DNA of 64,000 bases, from contig NZ_CP019962.1 of the NCBI RefSeq assembly GCF_000807675.2, positions 992,001 to 1,056,000 on the forward strand, in the 5' to 3' direction. Below the pieces are notes generated by a model. That model saw only the letters and a list, made by a program, of their open reading frames with translations, ran no database searches and had not been told where the DNA came from. The first letter of the stretch is position 1. Each line of letters opens with the position of its first letter. Both the position numbers and the translations under genes were made by a program. Shown one piece after another: positions 7,008-15,214 of the stretch. The stretch is from Eubacterium limosum (GTDB taxonomy: Bacteria > Bacillota > Clostridia > Eubacteriales > Eubacteriaceae).

Positions 7008-9347
7008 ATGAAAGAAAATGCGATTTGGATCTTTATTGAAAAAGAGGAGGAACAGATCAGGCGCGTGAGCCTTGAGCTTTTGTCCAAGGGAAAAAAGCTT
7101 AAGCACGAGGACAGCGAGCTGGTTGCTGTGGTTTTTGGCTATCTTTCCTGTGATATGACCACCGAGCTTTCAGGTTATGGAGCGGATATTATTTTAAATG
7201 TCCCGGGCGATGGCTATGAAATCTATGGTACCGACGCTTATACCGACGCGATGGAAGCCCTGATCCGGCGTTACACGCCGAATCTCCTGCTGGTGGGAGC
7301 GACCCACAATGGCCGTGACCTCTGTGGACGTCTGGCAACGCGTCTGGAGCTTGGCCTTGCGGCGGACTGCACAGAAATTGAGCTGGAAGCAAATAACGCC
7401 GCGACCTTTATCCGTCCGGCCTACGACGGTAAGGCGTTTGCCAAAATTACCATGGCAACACGTCCCCAGGTTGGCAGTGTCCACTCCGGTATTTTTGCCA
7501 AGGGCCTGCCAGTGGAAGGTTTGAAAGCTGAGGTAATCGAGGAAGACATTCCGATAAAGGAAAGCGCGCTGCGGGTGAAACTGCTGGAATACATCGAGGC
7601 TGCCTCAAAGGTCGTGGATGATCTGGAGGAAGCAGATATTGTGGTGGCTGGCGGACGCGGCCTTGGAGGCCCGGAAGGCTTTGCGGTCATTCGGGAGCTG
7701 GCAGACGCTCTGGGCGCTGCGGTCGGCGCATCGAAGCCAACGGTAGAGGATGGCTGGATTGACATAGAAAATCAGGTAGGCGTTACAGGTAAGCGAATCC
7801 ACCCGAAGCTTTATATTGCCTGCGGGATTTCCGGTGCGGTACAGCATACGATGGGCATGAAGGACTCGGATATTATTGTCGCCATCAACAACGACCCAGA
7901 GGCTCCTATCTTTAAAATTGCCCACTACTGTGTGGTTGGAGATTTGTTTGAGGTAGTTCCGGCGCTGACCGATCTGATTCGTGAAAAGCGCCAGCTCAGA
8001 TCGCCGGCAGAGCGGAAGCAGAATCCAACCGATACTCGGACGGCTTATTTTGAAGAAAAGACAGCCAAAAACCAGGAGCGCCAGACGACTGAAATTGGGA
8101 AGAAAGAAGAAAAAGCGGCGGTGCCTTTAGAAGAAGGTCCAAAGCGTGAGATTAAAAAGATTAATAGTGTTGATAAAACCCATGCGGACGAGGAGGAAGA
8201 AACCATGAATTTTGAACTGTCCAAGGAACATCAGGAGCTGCGTGAAATGTTCCGTGAATTTGCCCAGATGGAAGTAAAGCCCATTGCCAAAGATTTGGAT
8301 GAAAAGGAACGTTTTCCGGAAGAGACCATCCCCAAGCTGGCCGAAGCCGGTATGCTGGGGATCCCCTTCCCGGAAGAATACGGCGGAGCGGGTATGGATA
8401 ATCTGGCCTACGCCATGTGCGTCGAGGAAATTTCAAAGGTATGCGGTTCTACCGGGGTTATTATTTCAGCCCACACCTCCCTGTGTGCCTGGCCTATTTT
8501 TGCCTTTGGAACAGAGGAACAAAAGCGTAAATATCTGGTGCCGCTGGCGAAAGGTGAACACCTTGGAGCCTTTGGTTTAACGGAGCCGGGAGCAGGAACA
8601 GACGCGGCGGGACAAAAGACGACCGCTGTTCTTGAAGGTGACCACTATGTTTTGAACGGCAGCAAAATATTCATTACCAATGGCGGAAAAGCCGATACCT
8701 ATGTTATTTTTGCCATGACGGATATCACAAAGGGCAACCATGGTATCACCGCTTTTATTGTAGAAAAGGATTTTCCGGGTTTCTCCATCGGCAAAAAGCT
8801 GGATAAAATGGGAATCCGCGGTTCCTCCACAACTGAGCTGATCTTCAAGGACTGTATTGTGCCAAAGGAAAACCTGCTCGGTGAAGTTGGAAAGGGCTTT
8901 AAGATCGCCATGAAAACCCTGGACGGCGGGCGGATTGGCATTGCCTCACAGGCTCTGGGGCTGGCGCAGGGAGCCATTGATGAAACCATCCCTTACATCA
9001 AGGGCAGAGAACAGTTTGGACAGCCTCTGTCGGCTTTCCAGAATACCCAGTTCCAGCTGGCCAACATGATTGCCAAGGTAGAGGGCGCGCGCCTGCTGGT
9101 CTATCAGGCAGCCTGCGCGAAAGATGCGGGAAAACCCTATAATCATCTTGCCGCTTTAGCCAAGCTCGTCGCGTCAGAAGCAGCGAGAGACGTTACCTGC
9201 GAGGCCGTCCAGTTATTCGGCGGCTACGGCTTTACAAGGGACTACCCGGTAGAGCGAATGATGCGTGACGCCAAAATTACCGAGATCTATGAAGGCACCT
9301 CCGAAGTCCAGCGCATGGTCATTTCCAGCTGGGCGGGAGTTAAATGA
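7008..9347 (+). CDS. EtfA-acyl-CoA dehydrogenase fusion protein
   Basis: One uninterrupted 779-codon frame. Residues 1-330 are EtfA, with the C-terminal FAD-binding part [23 protein letters not shown] and [10 protein letters not shown]. Residues 335-399 are a charged linker rich in Glu, Lys, Arg and Gln. Residues 400-779 are a complete 380-residue acyl-CoA dehydrogenase with [23 protein letters not shown] and the catalytic Glu in YEGTSEVQ (residue 762). ETF and dehydrogenase are normally separate chains. AGGAGG at 8191-8196 lies eight bases before ATG 8205 (Met400), so free dehydrogenase may also be made. Lys243 (GASK) stands where most EtfA proteins have the flavin-contacting Arg (GASR). EtfA lacks the extra N-terminal ferredoxin domain of CarE-type subunits. 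The likely reaction is reduction of a short enoyl-CoA with NADH, perhaps with ferredoxin reduction; the substrate is unknown. Confidence 0.9.
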   Translation: MKENAIWIFIEKEEEQIRRVSLELLSKGKKLKHEDSELVAVVFGYLSCDMTTELSGYGADIILNVPGDGYEIYGTDAYTDAMEALIRRYTPNLLLVGATHNGRDLCGRLATRLELGLAADCTEIELEANNAATFIRPAYDGKAFAKITMATRPQVGSVHSGIFAKGLPVEGLKAEVIEEDIPIKESALRVKLLEYIEAASKVVDDLEEADIVVAGGRGLGGPEGFAVIRELADALGAAVGASKPTVEDGWIDIENQVGVTGKRIHPKLYIACGISGAVQHTMGMKDSDIIVAINNDPEAPIFKIAHYCVVGDLFEVVPALTDLIREKRQLRSPAERKQNPTDTRTAYFEEKTAKNQERQTTEIGKKEEKAAVPLEEGPKREIKKINSVDKTHADEEEETMNFELSKEHQELREMFREFAQMEVKPIAKDLDEKERFPEETIPKLAEAGMLGIPFPEEYGGAGMDNLAYAMCVEEISKVCGSTGVIISAHTSLCAWPIFAFGTEEQKRKYLVPLAKGEHLGAFGLTEPGAGTDAAGQKTTAVLEGDHYVLNGSKIFITNGGKADTYVIFAMTDITKGNHGITAFIVEKDFPGFSIGKKLDKMGIRGSSTTELIFKDCIVPKENLLGEVGKGFKIAMKTLDGGRIGIASQALGLAQGAIDETIPYIKGREQFGQPLSAFQNTQFQLANMIAKVEGARLLVYQAACAKDAGKPYNHLAALAKLVASEAARDVTCEAVQLFGGYGFTRDYPVERMMRDAKITEIYEGTSEVQRMVISSWAGVK

Positions 9348-9490
9348 AGCTGAGTCCAGTTTTGTAAAGCAAAACTGGCAGCGAGTAAGGAGAGAGCAGC
9401 AGCGAACGAACGAGCGTAACGAAGCAAATGCCTTGTTTTGAAAAATATCAAAGAGGGAATCGAGTTTTTCTCAATAAAGACGCTGCTGCA
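9345..9490 (+). repeat. Stop-codon-anchored repeat R1, copy a
   Basis: Begins with the TGA stop of the fusion gene: TGAAGCTGAGTCCAGTTTTG, loop, CAAAACTGG, then GCGAGTAAGGAGAGAGC, a GCGAACGAACGAGCG-type stretch and a weaker second hairpin (TTGAAAAA / TTTTTCTCAA). Compared with the other copies (CCAATTTTG/CAAAATTGG) the first stem reads CCAGTTTTG/CAAAACTGG, a compensated base change. Confidence 0.8.
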
Positions 9491-9493
9491 TAC

Positions 9494-9662
9494 GAAAATG
9501 GAAAATTATGGTGTACATCCACTGAAGCGGATGTGTATAAAACGCGGCCTTTGGCCGCGGCAGCTCCCTTTCAAAGGGAGCTTTTTATTTTGGCCGCAGG
9601 CCAAAATCTCATCAAATTTGCCGCAGGCAGATTTGTACCAGAATTTTCCATTCTCCATTTTC
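9494..9662. repeat. 169-bp palindromic intergenic element
   Basis: GAAAATGGAAAATTATGGT at 9494-9512 is the imperfect inverse of ACCAGAATTTTCC...CATTTTC at 9637-9662, making terminal inverted repeats. Inside are nested hairpins: GCGGCC/GGCCGC, AGCTCCCTTT/AAAGGGAGCT followed by TTTTATTTT (a working terminator, about 9560-9592), and GGCCGCAGGCC. No coding potential. The last bases form the stop codon and the final residues (IMEN) of the minus-strand amidohydrolase. MITE-like by shape; no target duplication was identified. Confidence 0.55.
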
Positions 9663-10548
9663 AATTTTCCATTATAACGCCTCCCGCCCTAAACCTTTCC
9701 TGCACCGTTGCCTCTGCTTCTGCAAGCCAGGCGTCCAGAAGAGCCTGGTCAGGTACGGCCTGCCTGAAATAGCCATACTCATCAAAAACCCCCTGTGGAT
9801 GCGGCACCCGGAAAGCTCCGGCGTCACTGCCAAGGGCAACGGTGGCCCCGAGGGTAAAGGCTCTCTGGATATTGGCGAGCTGCTGTTCATGGATGCTTGC
9901 CAGAACAGCGTCATTATATCGTCCGCTGCCAATGATATTACCGGTTATGGCAATGGTAGGACACCAGACTGCCCCGGTTTCCTTCAGAAGAGAAAGGCAT
10001 TCCGAATCCATGAAGTTGCCATGCTCAATGCTGTCCACACCGGCCTCCAGAGCCACTTTAATATGATCGGCACCATTGACATGGTTCATGACAGAATAGC
10101 CCTCAGAATGGGCGATATGGACCATTTCAGCCACCTCCTGCCCTGGCAGCCCCGGGCAGCTTAAACGTCCGGCATGGTCGAAATCCATGATGCCGGCAGT
10201 CATGATTTTTATAAAATCACACCGTTTTGCGCGGGCTTTCTGAACAAGCCGGGCATATTCCTTCAGGCTGTCATAGGCAAAGCCGACGATTCCGCCGTAG
10301 TATCCCCGACGGTGGATGGCAAATACCGGAGTCCGGTAGTCAATGCCGTATTCTGGCGCCAGGTCGGCGGCCAGTCGTGAAACGCCCAGGTTATCGCCGC
10401 CGTCACGGATAAAGAGGACATTCCGCTTTTGGTAGGCCGACAAGACCTGCCGGATCAGGGCTTCATCGGGGCTGTTTCTGTGTTTTGCCGCTGCTTCACG
10501 GAAACATACGCCATCCATGATCATGTGGGCATGACATTCTCCAAACAT
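9661..10548 (-). CDS. Amidohydrolase family protein
   Basis: A 295-residue metal-dependent hydrolase. The start at 10548 (MFGECHAHMIMDG) is chosen for its GAAGAAGGG site; a longer upstream frame encodes hydrophobic junk. The first metal motif HAH is followed by the lysine-containing DFIKIMTAGIMDFDH, then VMNHVNG and SIEHGNFMD histidines and GSDAGAF aspartate, the order of the amidohydrolase TIM-barrel. It is a paralog of the partial gene at 63266 (shared RDGGD, DFIKI..GIM.FDH, HVN and ADSIEHG-type blocks). Substrate unknown. Its final four codons and stop lie inside the palindromic element at 9494-9662, suggesting the element trimmed or replaced the 3' end. Confidence 0.82.
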   Translation of the reverse strand: MFGECHAHMIMDGVCFREAAAKHRNSPDEALIRQVLSAYQKRNVLFIRDGGDNLGVSRLAADLAPEYGIDYRTPVFAIHRRGYYGGIVGFAYDSLKEYARLVQKARAKRCDFIKIMTAGIMDFDHAGRLSCPGLPGQEVAEMVHIAHSEGYSVMNHVNGADHIKVALEAGVDSIEHGNFMDSECLSLLKETGAVWCPTIAITGNIIGSGRYNDAVLASIHEQQLANIQRAFTLGATVALGSDAGAFRVPHPQGVFDEYGYFRQAVPDQALLDAWLAEAEATVQERFRAGGVIMEN

Positions 10549-10676
10549 ACTGATCCCTTCTTCGTTTAAATTCTGAATTCTATTATACCTCCGGATTACC
10601 AGAAAACAAAGGGAAAGCTGTAAAAAAGACAGCGGAACTGCTATAATAAAGCTATTGCGATACCAGGAGGTAGAAA

Positions 10677-11315
10677 ATGGATTACAAAGCATATCTTTTT
10701 GATTTCGATTATACACTGGCAAATTCGGAAAAGGGCATCGTCATGTGTTTCCAGCATGTTTTTGAGCGCAATGGCTTTAAAGGGATTGAGGAAGACGCCA
10801 TCAAGAAAACCATCGGCTTAACCCTGGAGGAGGCATTTATGCTGCTGACGGGAATTAAGGACCGGGAAACCGTTGCGGGCTACCGGAAACAGTATGTCGA
10901 GAAATCCGACGAAGTGATGGTGGCAAACACTAAGCTGTTCCCCGAAACGCTGCCGATGCTTGGAAAATTGAAAGAGCAGGGGGTGAAAACAGGGATTATC
11001 TCCACGAAATACCGTTATCGGATCGAGAGCACCATCAGCCTTTATGGTATGGATGAGCTGATTGACCTGATTATCGGCGGCGAGGATGTGGAAGCAGCCA
11101 AACCAAGCCCAGAAGGGGTCTGGAAGGCATTGGACAGACTGGAATGTGGCAGAGAAGAAACGCTTTATATCGGTGACAGTCTGGTCGATGCCCGCACCGC
11201 TGAGAATGCAGGAGTATATTTTGCAGCTGTGACGACAGGCACAACCGCCGCTGCGGATTTTGAAACGATGCCTCACGTGAAAATTATGGAAAATTTGTCT
11301 GAGCTTGTAAAATGA
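10677..11315 (+). CDS. HAD hydrolase, phosphoglycolate phosphatase-like
   Basis: A 212-residue HAD phosphatase. Motif I FDFDYTLANS (nucleophile Asp and acid/base Asp), motif II IISTKYRYR, and motif IV GDSLVDARTAENAG are all present, with an alpha-helical cap at residues 15-80 as in the Gph/PpaX group. It removes phosphate from a small organic phosphate or pyrophosphate; exact substrate unknown. ATG 10677 follows AGGAGG, and a TATAAT box lies at 10642-10647. Divergent from the amidohydrolase gene and convergent with sdaA, with a shared terminator whose stem includes its stop codon. Confidence 0.88.
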   Translation: MDYKAYLFDFDYTLANSEKGIVMCFQHVFERNGFKGIEEDAIKKTIGLTLEEAFMLLTGIKDRETVAGYRKQYVEKSDEVMVANTKLFPETLPMLGKLKEQGVKTGIISTKYRYRIESTISLYGMDELIDLIIGGEDVEAAKPSPEGVWKALDRLECGREETLYIGDSLVDARTAENAGVYFAAVTTGTTAAADFETMPHVKIMENLSELVK

Positions 11316-11359
11316 ACCATTAAAAAAAACGGCGTACCACCGTTTTTTTTAATGGTTCA
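11313..11359. terminator. Bidirectional terminator
   Basis: A 20-bp perfect stem (TGAACCATT-A8-CGG with its complement) around CGTACCA; A and T runs on both sides serve the HAD and sdaA genes. The TGA is the HAD stop codon. Confidence 0.93.
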
Positions 11360-11384
11360 GCAAAACAGAAAAAAAGGGATAGCG

Positions 11385-12983
11385 TTATTCGTGCGGCTGC
11401 CCGGCATTTTTTGCCATCGCAAGGGCAGCGGGAGTAAGGCAGAGTCCGCCGTTTCCAGTGCAGCGCAGCTCAGGTGGGAGCTGGCGGCCGACGCGGTACA
11501 TTGTCTCAATGGTTTCGTCGAGAGGTATCTGGGAATCGTAGCCGCCGAGCGTCATTTCCGCGCTGGTCAGAGCATTGGAAACCGCCATGGCGTTTCGGCT
11601 GATGCAGGGAATTTCAACTCTGCAGGCAACCGGGTCACAGATAAGTCCAAGGACATTCTGGAGGGCGGTAGAGGCAGCACGCAGGGATGAGTCTGGGTCA
11701 TCGTTCACGAAAGAGACCGCCATCGCTGCGGCCATGGCACTGGCAGCACCATTCTCAGCCTGACAGCCGCAAAGCTCGGCGGCAAAGGTAGCCTGCTCTG
11801 CGATAAATATGCCGATGATGCCAGCACACAGTAAGGCCTTTGCAGCTTGTTCTAAATGCCTTTGAGGTAAAGCCGGAGGGAAATAAGCGGGCATCTCTGT
11901 TTCCTGGAGCAATGCGAAAAGCACCCCGGGAAGTACACCGCAGGAGCCTGCCGTAGGTCCGGCGACCACGACGCCCATGGCGTTGCTGGCCTCCATGACC
12001 GCGGTGCTGTAGACCACTCCGTTTTGATAAGGACTGGCGGAAAGAAGCCTGCCGGCAGAAGCGGCTGCGGCCATTGACCTGGCTGAGCGGTTTGTAAGGC
12101 TTTCGCCATTCGATGCGTTTTGCAAACCAAAGTTTATGGATTGATGCATGGTTTTTACAAGCATTTTGGAATAGCTCAACACTTTCTCCGCTGCCCACCC
12201 GCTTCTGGCGGCTTCGTATTCAACTGCAGCCTGCCAGAGAGGCATGGGCTTTTTTTCTAAAAAAGCGGTGAGCGCGCCAGCGGTGCCGAAAGGCAGCTCT
12301 GCTGGTTCGTGGGCGGGTACAGGAAGGATGGCGGGAGTATAACGCAGTGTTCCCGGCGCTGTTTTTATAAGCCTTTCAATTTCAGCTGGTGGAGCAGATG
12401 TTTTCAGCGGCAGCGCATAAAAACCGTTGCCGCAGATCAGGCCTTTAGTGTCAGCAATGGCTGGGGGCAGCGTCTCCAGAAAGATTTTGTGGGCGGCCTG
12501 TGATTCTGCGGTGTAAAAGCTTGTAAGTACGGGAGTATCACCGTTGAAGTCGACAGAGGTTCCGTTGAGGGCGGTTATGCAGAACATTCCGCCGCCTGTG
12601 GAGAGGGAGGTGACGCAGAGGCGGCCGGAAGGACCTGCAAGAACAAGATCGCAGGTGTTAGGGTGCTCGCAGGCTGTGTCGGTCAGGCGGATATCAAAGG
12701 CAATGTTTTTTTCTTTAAGGCGATGGAGACTGTTTTTAAAATCGGGATGATTTAACGGCAGACCAAGAAGGCCAGCGGCAAAGGCAATATCTGATTTTTG
12801 ACCTTTATAGGTGGTAGCGTACGAACTGTTTTTGGGAAAAATCAGCTGAACGGATTTATAATCCGGCATCAGACAGCCGGCAAAGTATCCGATACGTCCA
12901 GGACCGGCTGTGTGAGAGCTGGAAGGTCCAGTCATTACAGGCCCCAGTACATCATTGAAAATACTGGTTTTATAGTTTATCAT
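11385..12983 (-). CDS. sdaA: L-serine dehydratase, single-chain iron-sulfur type
   Basis: A 532-residue enzyme converting L-serine to pyruvate and ammonia. The start at 12983 (MINYKTSIFNDVLGPVMTGPSSSHTAGP) follows AAAGGAG. The N-terminal half is the beta domain, with the PSSSHTAGP signature; the C-terminal half, from about residue 265, is the alpha domain, containing NASNG, GPTAGSCGVLPG, GCQAE and CDPVACRVEIPC, which carry the cysteines of an oxygen-labile [4Fe-4S] cluster. Firmicutes often encode the two domains as separate subunits; here they are one chain. In an acetogen it supplies pyruvate from serine. Divergent from the aldo/keto reductase gene. Confidence 0.92.
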   Translation of the reverse strand: MINYKTSIFNDVLGPVMTGPSSSHTAGPGRIGYFAGCLMPDYKSVQLIFPKNSSYATTYKGQKSDIAFAAGLLGLPLNHPDFKNSLHRLKEKNIAFDIRLTDTACEHPNTCDLVLAGPSGRLCVTSLSTGGGMFCITALNGTSVDFNGDTPVLTSFYTAESQAAHKIFLETLPPAIADTKGLICGNGFYALPLKTSAPPAEIERLIKTAPGTLRYTPAILPVPAHEPAELPFGTAGALTAFLEKKPMPLWQAAVEYEAARSGWAAEKVLSYSKMLVKTMHQSINFGLQNASNGESLTNRSARSMAAAASAGRLLSASPYQNGVVYSTAVMEASNAMGVVVAGPTAGSCGVLPGVLFALLQETEMPAYFPPALPQRHLEQAAKALLCAGIIGIFIAEQATFAAELCGCQAENGAASAMAAAMAVSFVNDDPDSSLRAASTALQNVLGLICDPVACRVEIPCISRNAMAVSNALTSAEMTLGGYDSQIPLDETIETMYRVGRQLPPELRCTGNGGLCLTPAALAMAKNAGQPHE

Positions 12984-13133
12984 AAAGAACTCCTTTAGTG
13001 GGCTGCTTTTATTGTAAGTCTGAGGAGGGATCGGGGTCAAGGAAAAAAACGTTTTCGCCGACGCAATTTTACATCTGTTATGCGGAAGAAAAGGGTGATA
13101 TAATACGGTTAAACCGGGAAAGGAGCGGCTGCT

Positions 13134-14291
13134 ATGGAATATCGAAGAATAAAAGGTGTCGGGATACCAGTCAGCGTGATTGGTTTCGGAGGCGTTTATC
13201 TGGAGGGAATGCACGGGGAGAAAATCATTGAGATGGTCCACCATGCCATGGATCTTGGCATTAACCTGATGGATCTTTACATGCCCCAGCCGGAAATAAG
13301 AGATGCGATCGGCGAGGCGATAAGGACGCACCCCGGCAAAATGCTGATACAGGGGCATTTATGTACTGTGTGTGGTGCTGATGGGCAGTATATCCGCAGC
13401 AGGAACCTGGAAGAGGTGAAGCGTTCCTTTGAGGATATGCTGGACCGGCTGAAGCAAGATTATGTGGATTTTGGGATGATTCATTTCCTGGATTCGGAAA
13501 AGGATTGTGAATCGGTAGAAAAAAGCGGTATTTTGGAGTATGCCCTGGATTTAAAGCGCCAGGGTGTTATCCGAAAACTTGGGTTTAGCTCACACAATGC
13601 CGTTACTGCCATGAAACAGGTGGAGACCGGCTTGTACGAGATGCTCATGTTCAGCCTCAATCCAGCTTATGATCTGGACCACGGACAGAGGGCGGTTGAG
13701 GACATCATGGAATTTAGAGGTGTATCTGTGGATGAAAGGGCGCTGGGGATCGCTCCGGCCAGAAGCGCTCTGTATCAGCGCTGTGAGGCCCTTGGAATTG
13801 GCATTACTGTCATGAAAGCCCTGGCTGCCGGACGGCTGCTGTCAGTGGAAAGCTCACCCTTTGGCAAAGCCATGACACCGGCACAGTGCTATCACTACGC
13901 GCTGGACCGCCCCGGAGTTGTGTCTGTGCTGCCTGGCCTTTCTTCGCTTCATGAAATTGACGAGGCGGCAGCCTACTGCCAGAGCTCTGAGGCGGAAAGG
14001 GACTACAGCGCAATTGCCGAAGAGCCGAGCTTTCAGATGCAGGGGCAATGTATGTACTGCAATCACTGCCAGCCTTGCCCCTCGGGGATTGATGTGGCGG
14101 CGGTGACCAAATATCTGGATGTCGCGCGCCAGCATGGAGGCAGAATACCGGGGGGCACAACCGAGCATTATAAAGCCCTGGCGGCGCACGCGTCAGACTG
14201 TACCGAATGCGGAAGCTGTCTGAAACGCTGTCCTTTTGGTGTGGATGTCGTTGCCAATATGCAGGAAGCCCGCCGTGTTTTTGGATTGTAA
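13134..14291 (+). CDS. Aldo/keto reductase with C-terminal 4Fe-4S domain
   Basis: A 385-residue protein. Residues 1-290 form an AKR TIM barrel (SVIGFGG, INLMDLYMPQPEIRDAIGEA, RLKQDYVDFGMIHF, RKLGFSSHN). The C-terminal part has two cysteine sets, CMYCNHCQPCPSGID and CTECGSCLKRCPFGVD, which should bind two [4Fe-4S] clusters. The usual catalytic set looks altered: the expected lysine strand reads MLIQGHL and the Asp-Tyr spacing is unusual, so NADPH-aldehyde chemistry should not be assumed. Such fusions are widespread in anaerobes and act in unassigned electron transfer. GGAAAGGAG precedes ATG, and TATAAT lies about 40 bases upstream. Confidence 0.85.
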   Translation: MEYRRIKGVGIPVSVIGFGGVYLEGMHGEKIIEMVHHAMDLGINLMDLYMPQPEIRDAIGEAIRTHPGKMLIQGHLCTVCGADGQYIRSRNLEEVKRSFEDMLDRLKQDYVDFGMIHFLDSEKDCESVEKSGILEYALDLKRQGVIRKLGFSSHNAVTAMKQVETGLYEMLMFSLNPAYDLDHGQRAVEDIMEFRGVSVDERALGIAPARSALYQRCEALGIGITVMKALAAGRLLSVESSPFGKAMTPAQCYHYALDRPGVVSVLPGLSSLHEIDEAAAYCQSSEAERDYSAIAEEPSFQMQGQCMYCNHCQPCPSGIDVAAVTKYLDVARQHGGRIPGGTTEHYKALAAHASDCTECGSCLKRCPFGVDVVANMQEARRVFGL

Positions 14292-14295
14292 AATA

Positions 14296-14350
14296 AAAAA
14301 CCCCTGTCATCCCAACAAACGCAGCACTGCGGAGGGGACGACAGGGTTTA
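14296..14350. terminator. Bidirectional terminator
   Basis: AAAAACCCCTGTC pairs with GACAGGGTTT at the ends of a longer interrupted hairpin between two convergent genes; A-rich and T-rich flanks on either side. Confidence 0.75.
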
Positions 14351-14360
14351 AATTTATTTG

Positions 14361-15128
14361 TCAGACGATTGAAGTGCCACCGTCTACGACAATGTGCTGG
14401 CCAGTGACATAGCTGGAAGCATCACTGGAAAAGAAAAGTACTGGTCCGCTGACTTCGCCGCGTTTTCCAGGACGGCTCATAGGACATTGGGCGCTGTACC
14501 CCTGAAGGAAGGCCTCAGACTTAAAAAGTGTGTCTTTTGTCATTTCAGATTCAAAAAGCCCTGGGCATACGGCGTTGACGGTGATATTAAATTGCCCATA
14601 GGAGGCCGCCATCCCGATTGTCAGGCCAAGAACCGCGCTTTTAGAGGCGTTGTAGGAGTGGCGGATAAACATATCGGCTTTGTCCCCGATCAGCGCGTTG
14701 ACAGAGCTGATATTAACGATTTTTCCATAATTTTGTTCTTTCATATGCGGGACGACATATTTGCTCATAATAAACATCCCTTTAACATTGACATCCATGG
14801 CGCGGTCCCAGTCTTCTACGGTCAGGGTATCCACACCGCCGCGGACAGCGACGCCGGCATTGTTGAGTAAAATATCAATTCTGCCAAATTTTTCGATTAT
14901 TTCTTCAACGGCTTTTTTAACACATTCTTCGTCAGTCACATCGCAGAAAATGGCTAAAACTTTTCGGCCCATTCCGGAAATTTCGGCGGCTACCTGCTCC
15001 AGTTTTTCTTTTCTTCTGGCGAGCAGCACAACATTTGCTCCGTTTTGCGCATATGCTCTTGCGGAATCCGCGCCTAACCCGCTGGATGCGCCGGTGACGA
15101 CCGCTACTTTATCTGTTAAATCAAACAT
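14361..15128 (-). CDS. SDR family oxidoreductase
   Basis: A 255-residue classical short-chain dehydrogenase. TGASSGLG forms the nucleotide-binding loop, NNAG the structural motif, ISSVNAL gives the catalytic Ser, and YNASK the Tyr and Lys; the C-terminal CPGLFESEM and YVTGQHIVVDGG are typical. RR following the second strand (LLARRKEK) favours NADP(H). Relatives include 3-oxoacyl-ACP reductases and gluconate 5-dehydrogenases; there is no pathway context to decide. GGAGATAACTG before the ATG gives the ribosome site. Monocistronic. Confidence 0.88.
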   Translation of the reverse strand: MFDLTDKVAVVTGASSGLGADSARAYAQNGANVVLLARRKEKLEQVAAEISGMGRKVLAIFCDVTDEECVKKAVEEIIEKFGRIDILLNNAGVAVRGGVDTLTVEDWDRAMDVNVKGMFIMSKYVVPHMKEQNYGKIVNISSVNALIGDKADMFIRHSYNASKSAVLGLTIGMAASYGQFNITVNAVCPGLFESEMTKDTLFKSEAFLQGYSAQCPMSRPGKRGEVSGPVLFFSSDASSYVTGQHIVVDGGTSIV

Positions 15129-15214
15129 ATCAGTTATCTCCTTCTATTTTATAATGATTAGTAATTATTAAAATAGAAATACCCATTTTAAACAGCTTCA
15201 AACATCGACTGGCT

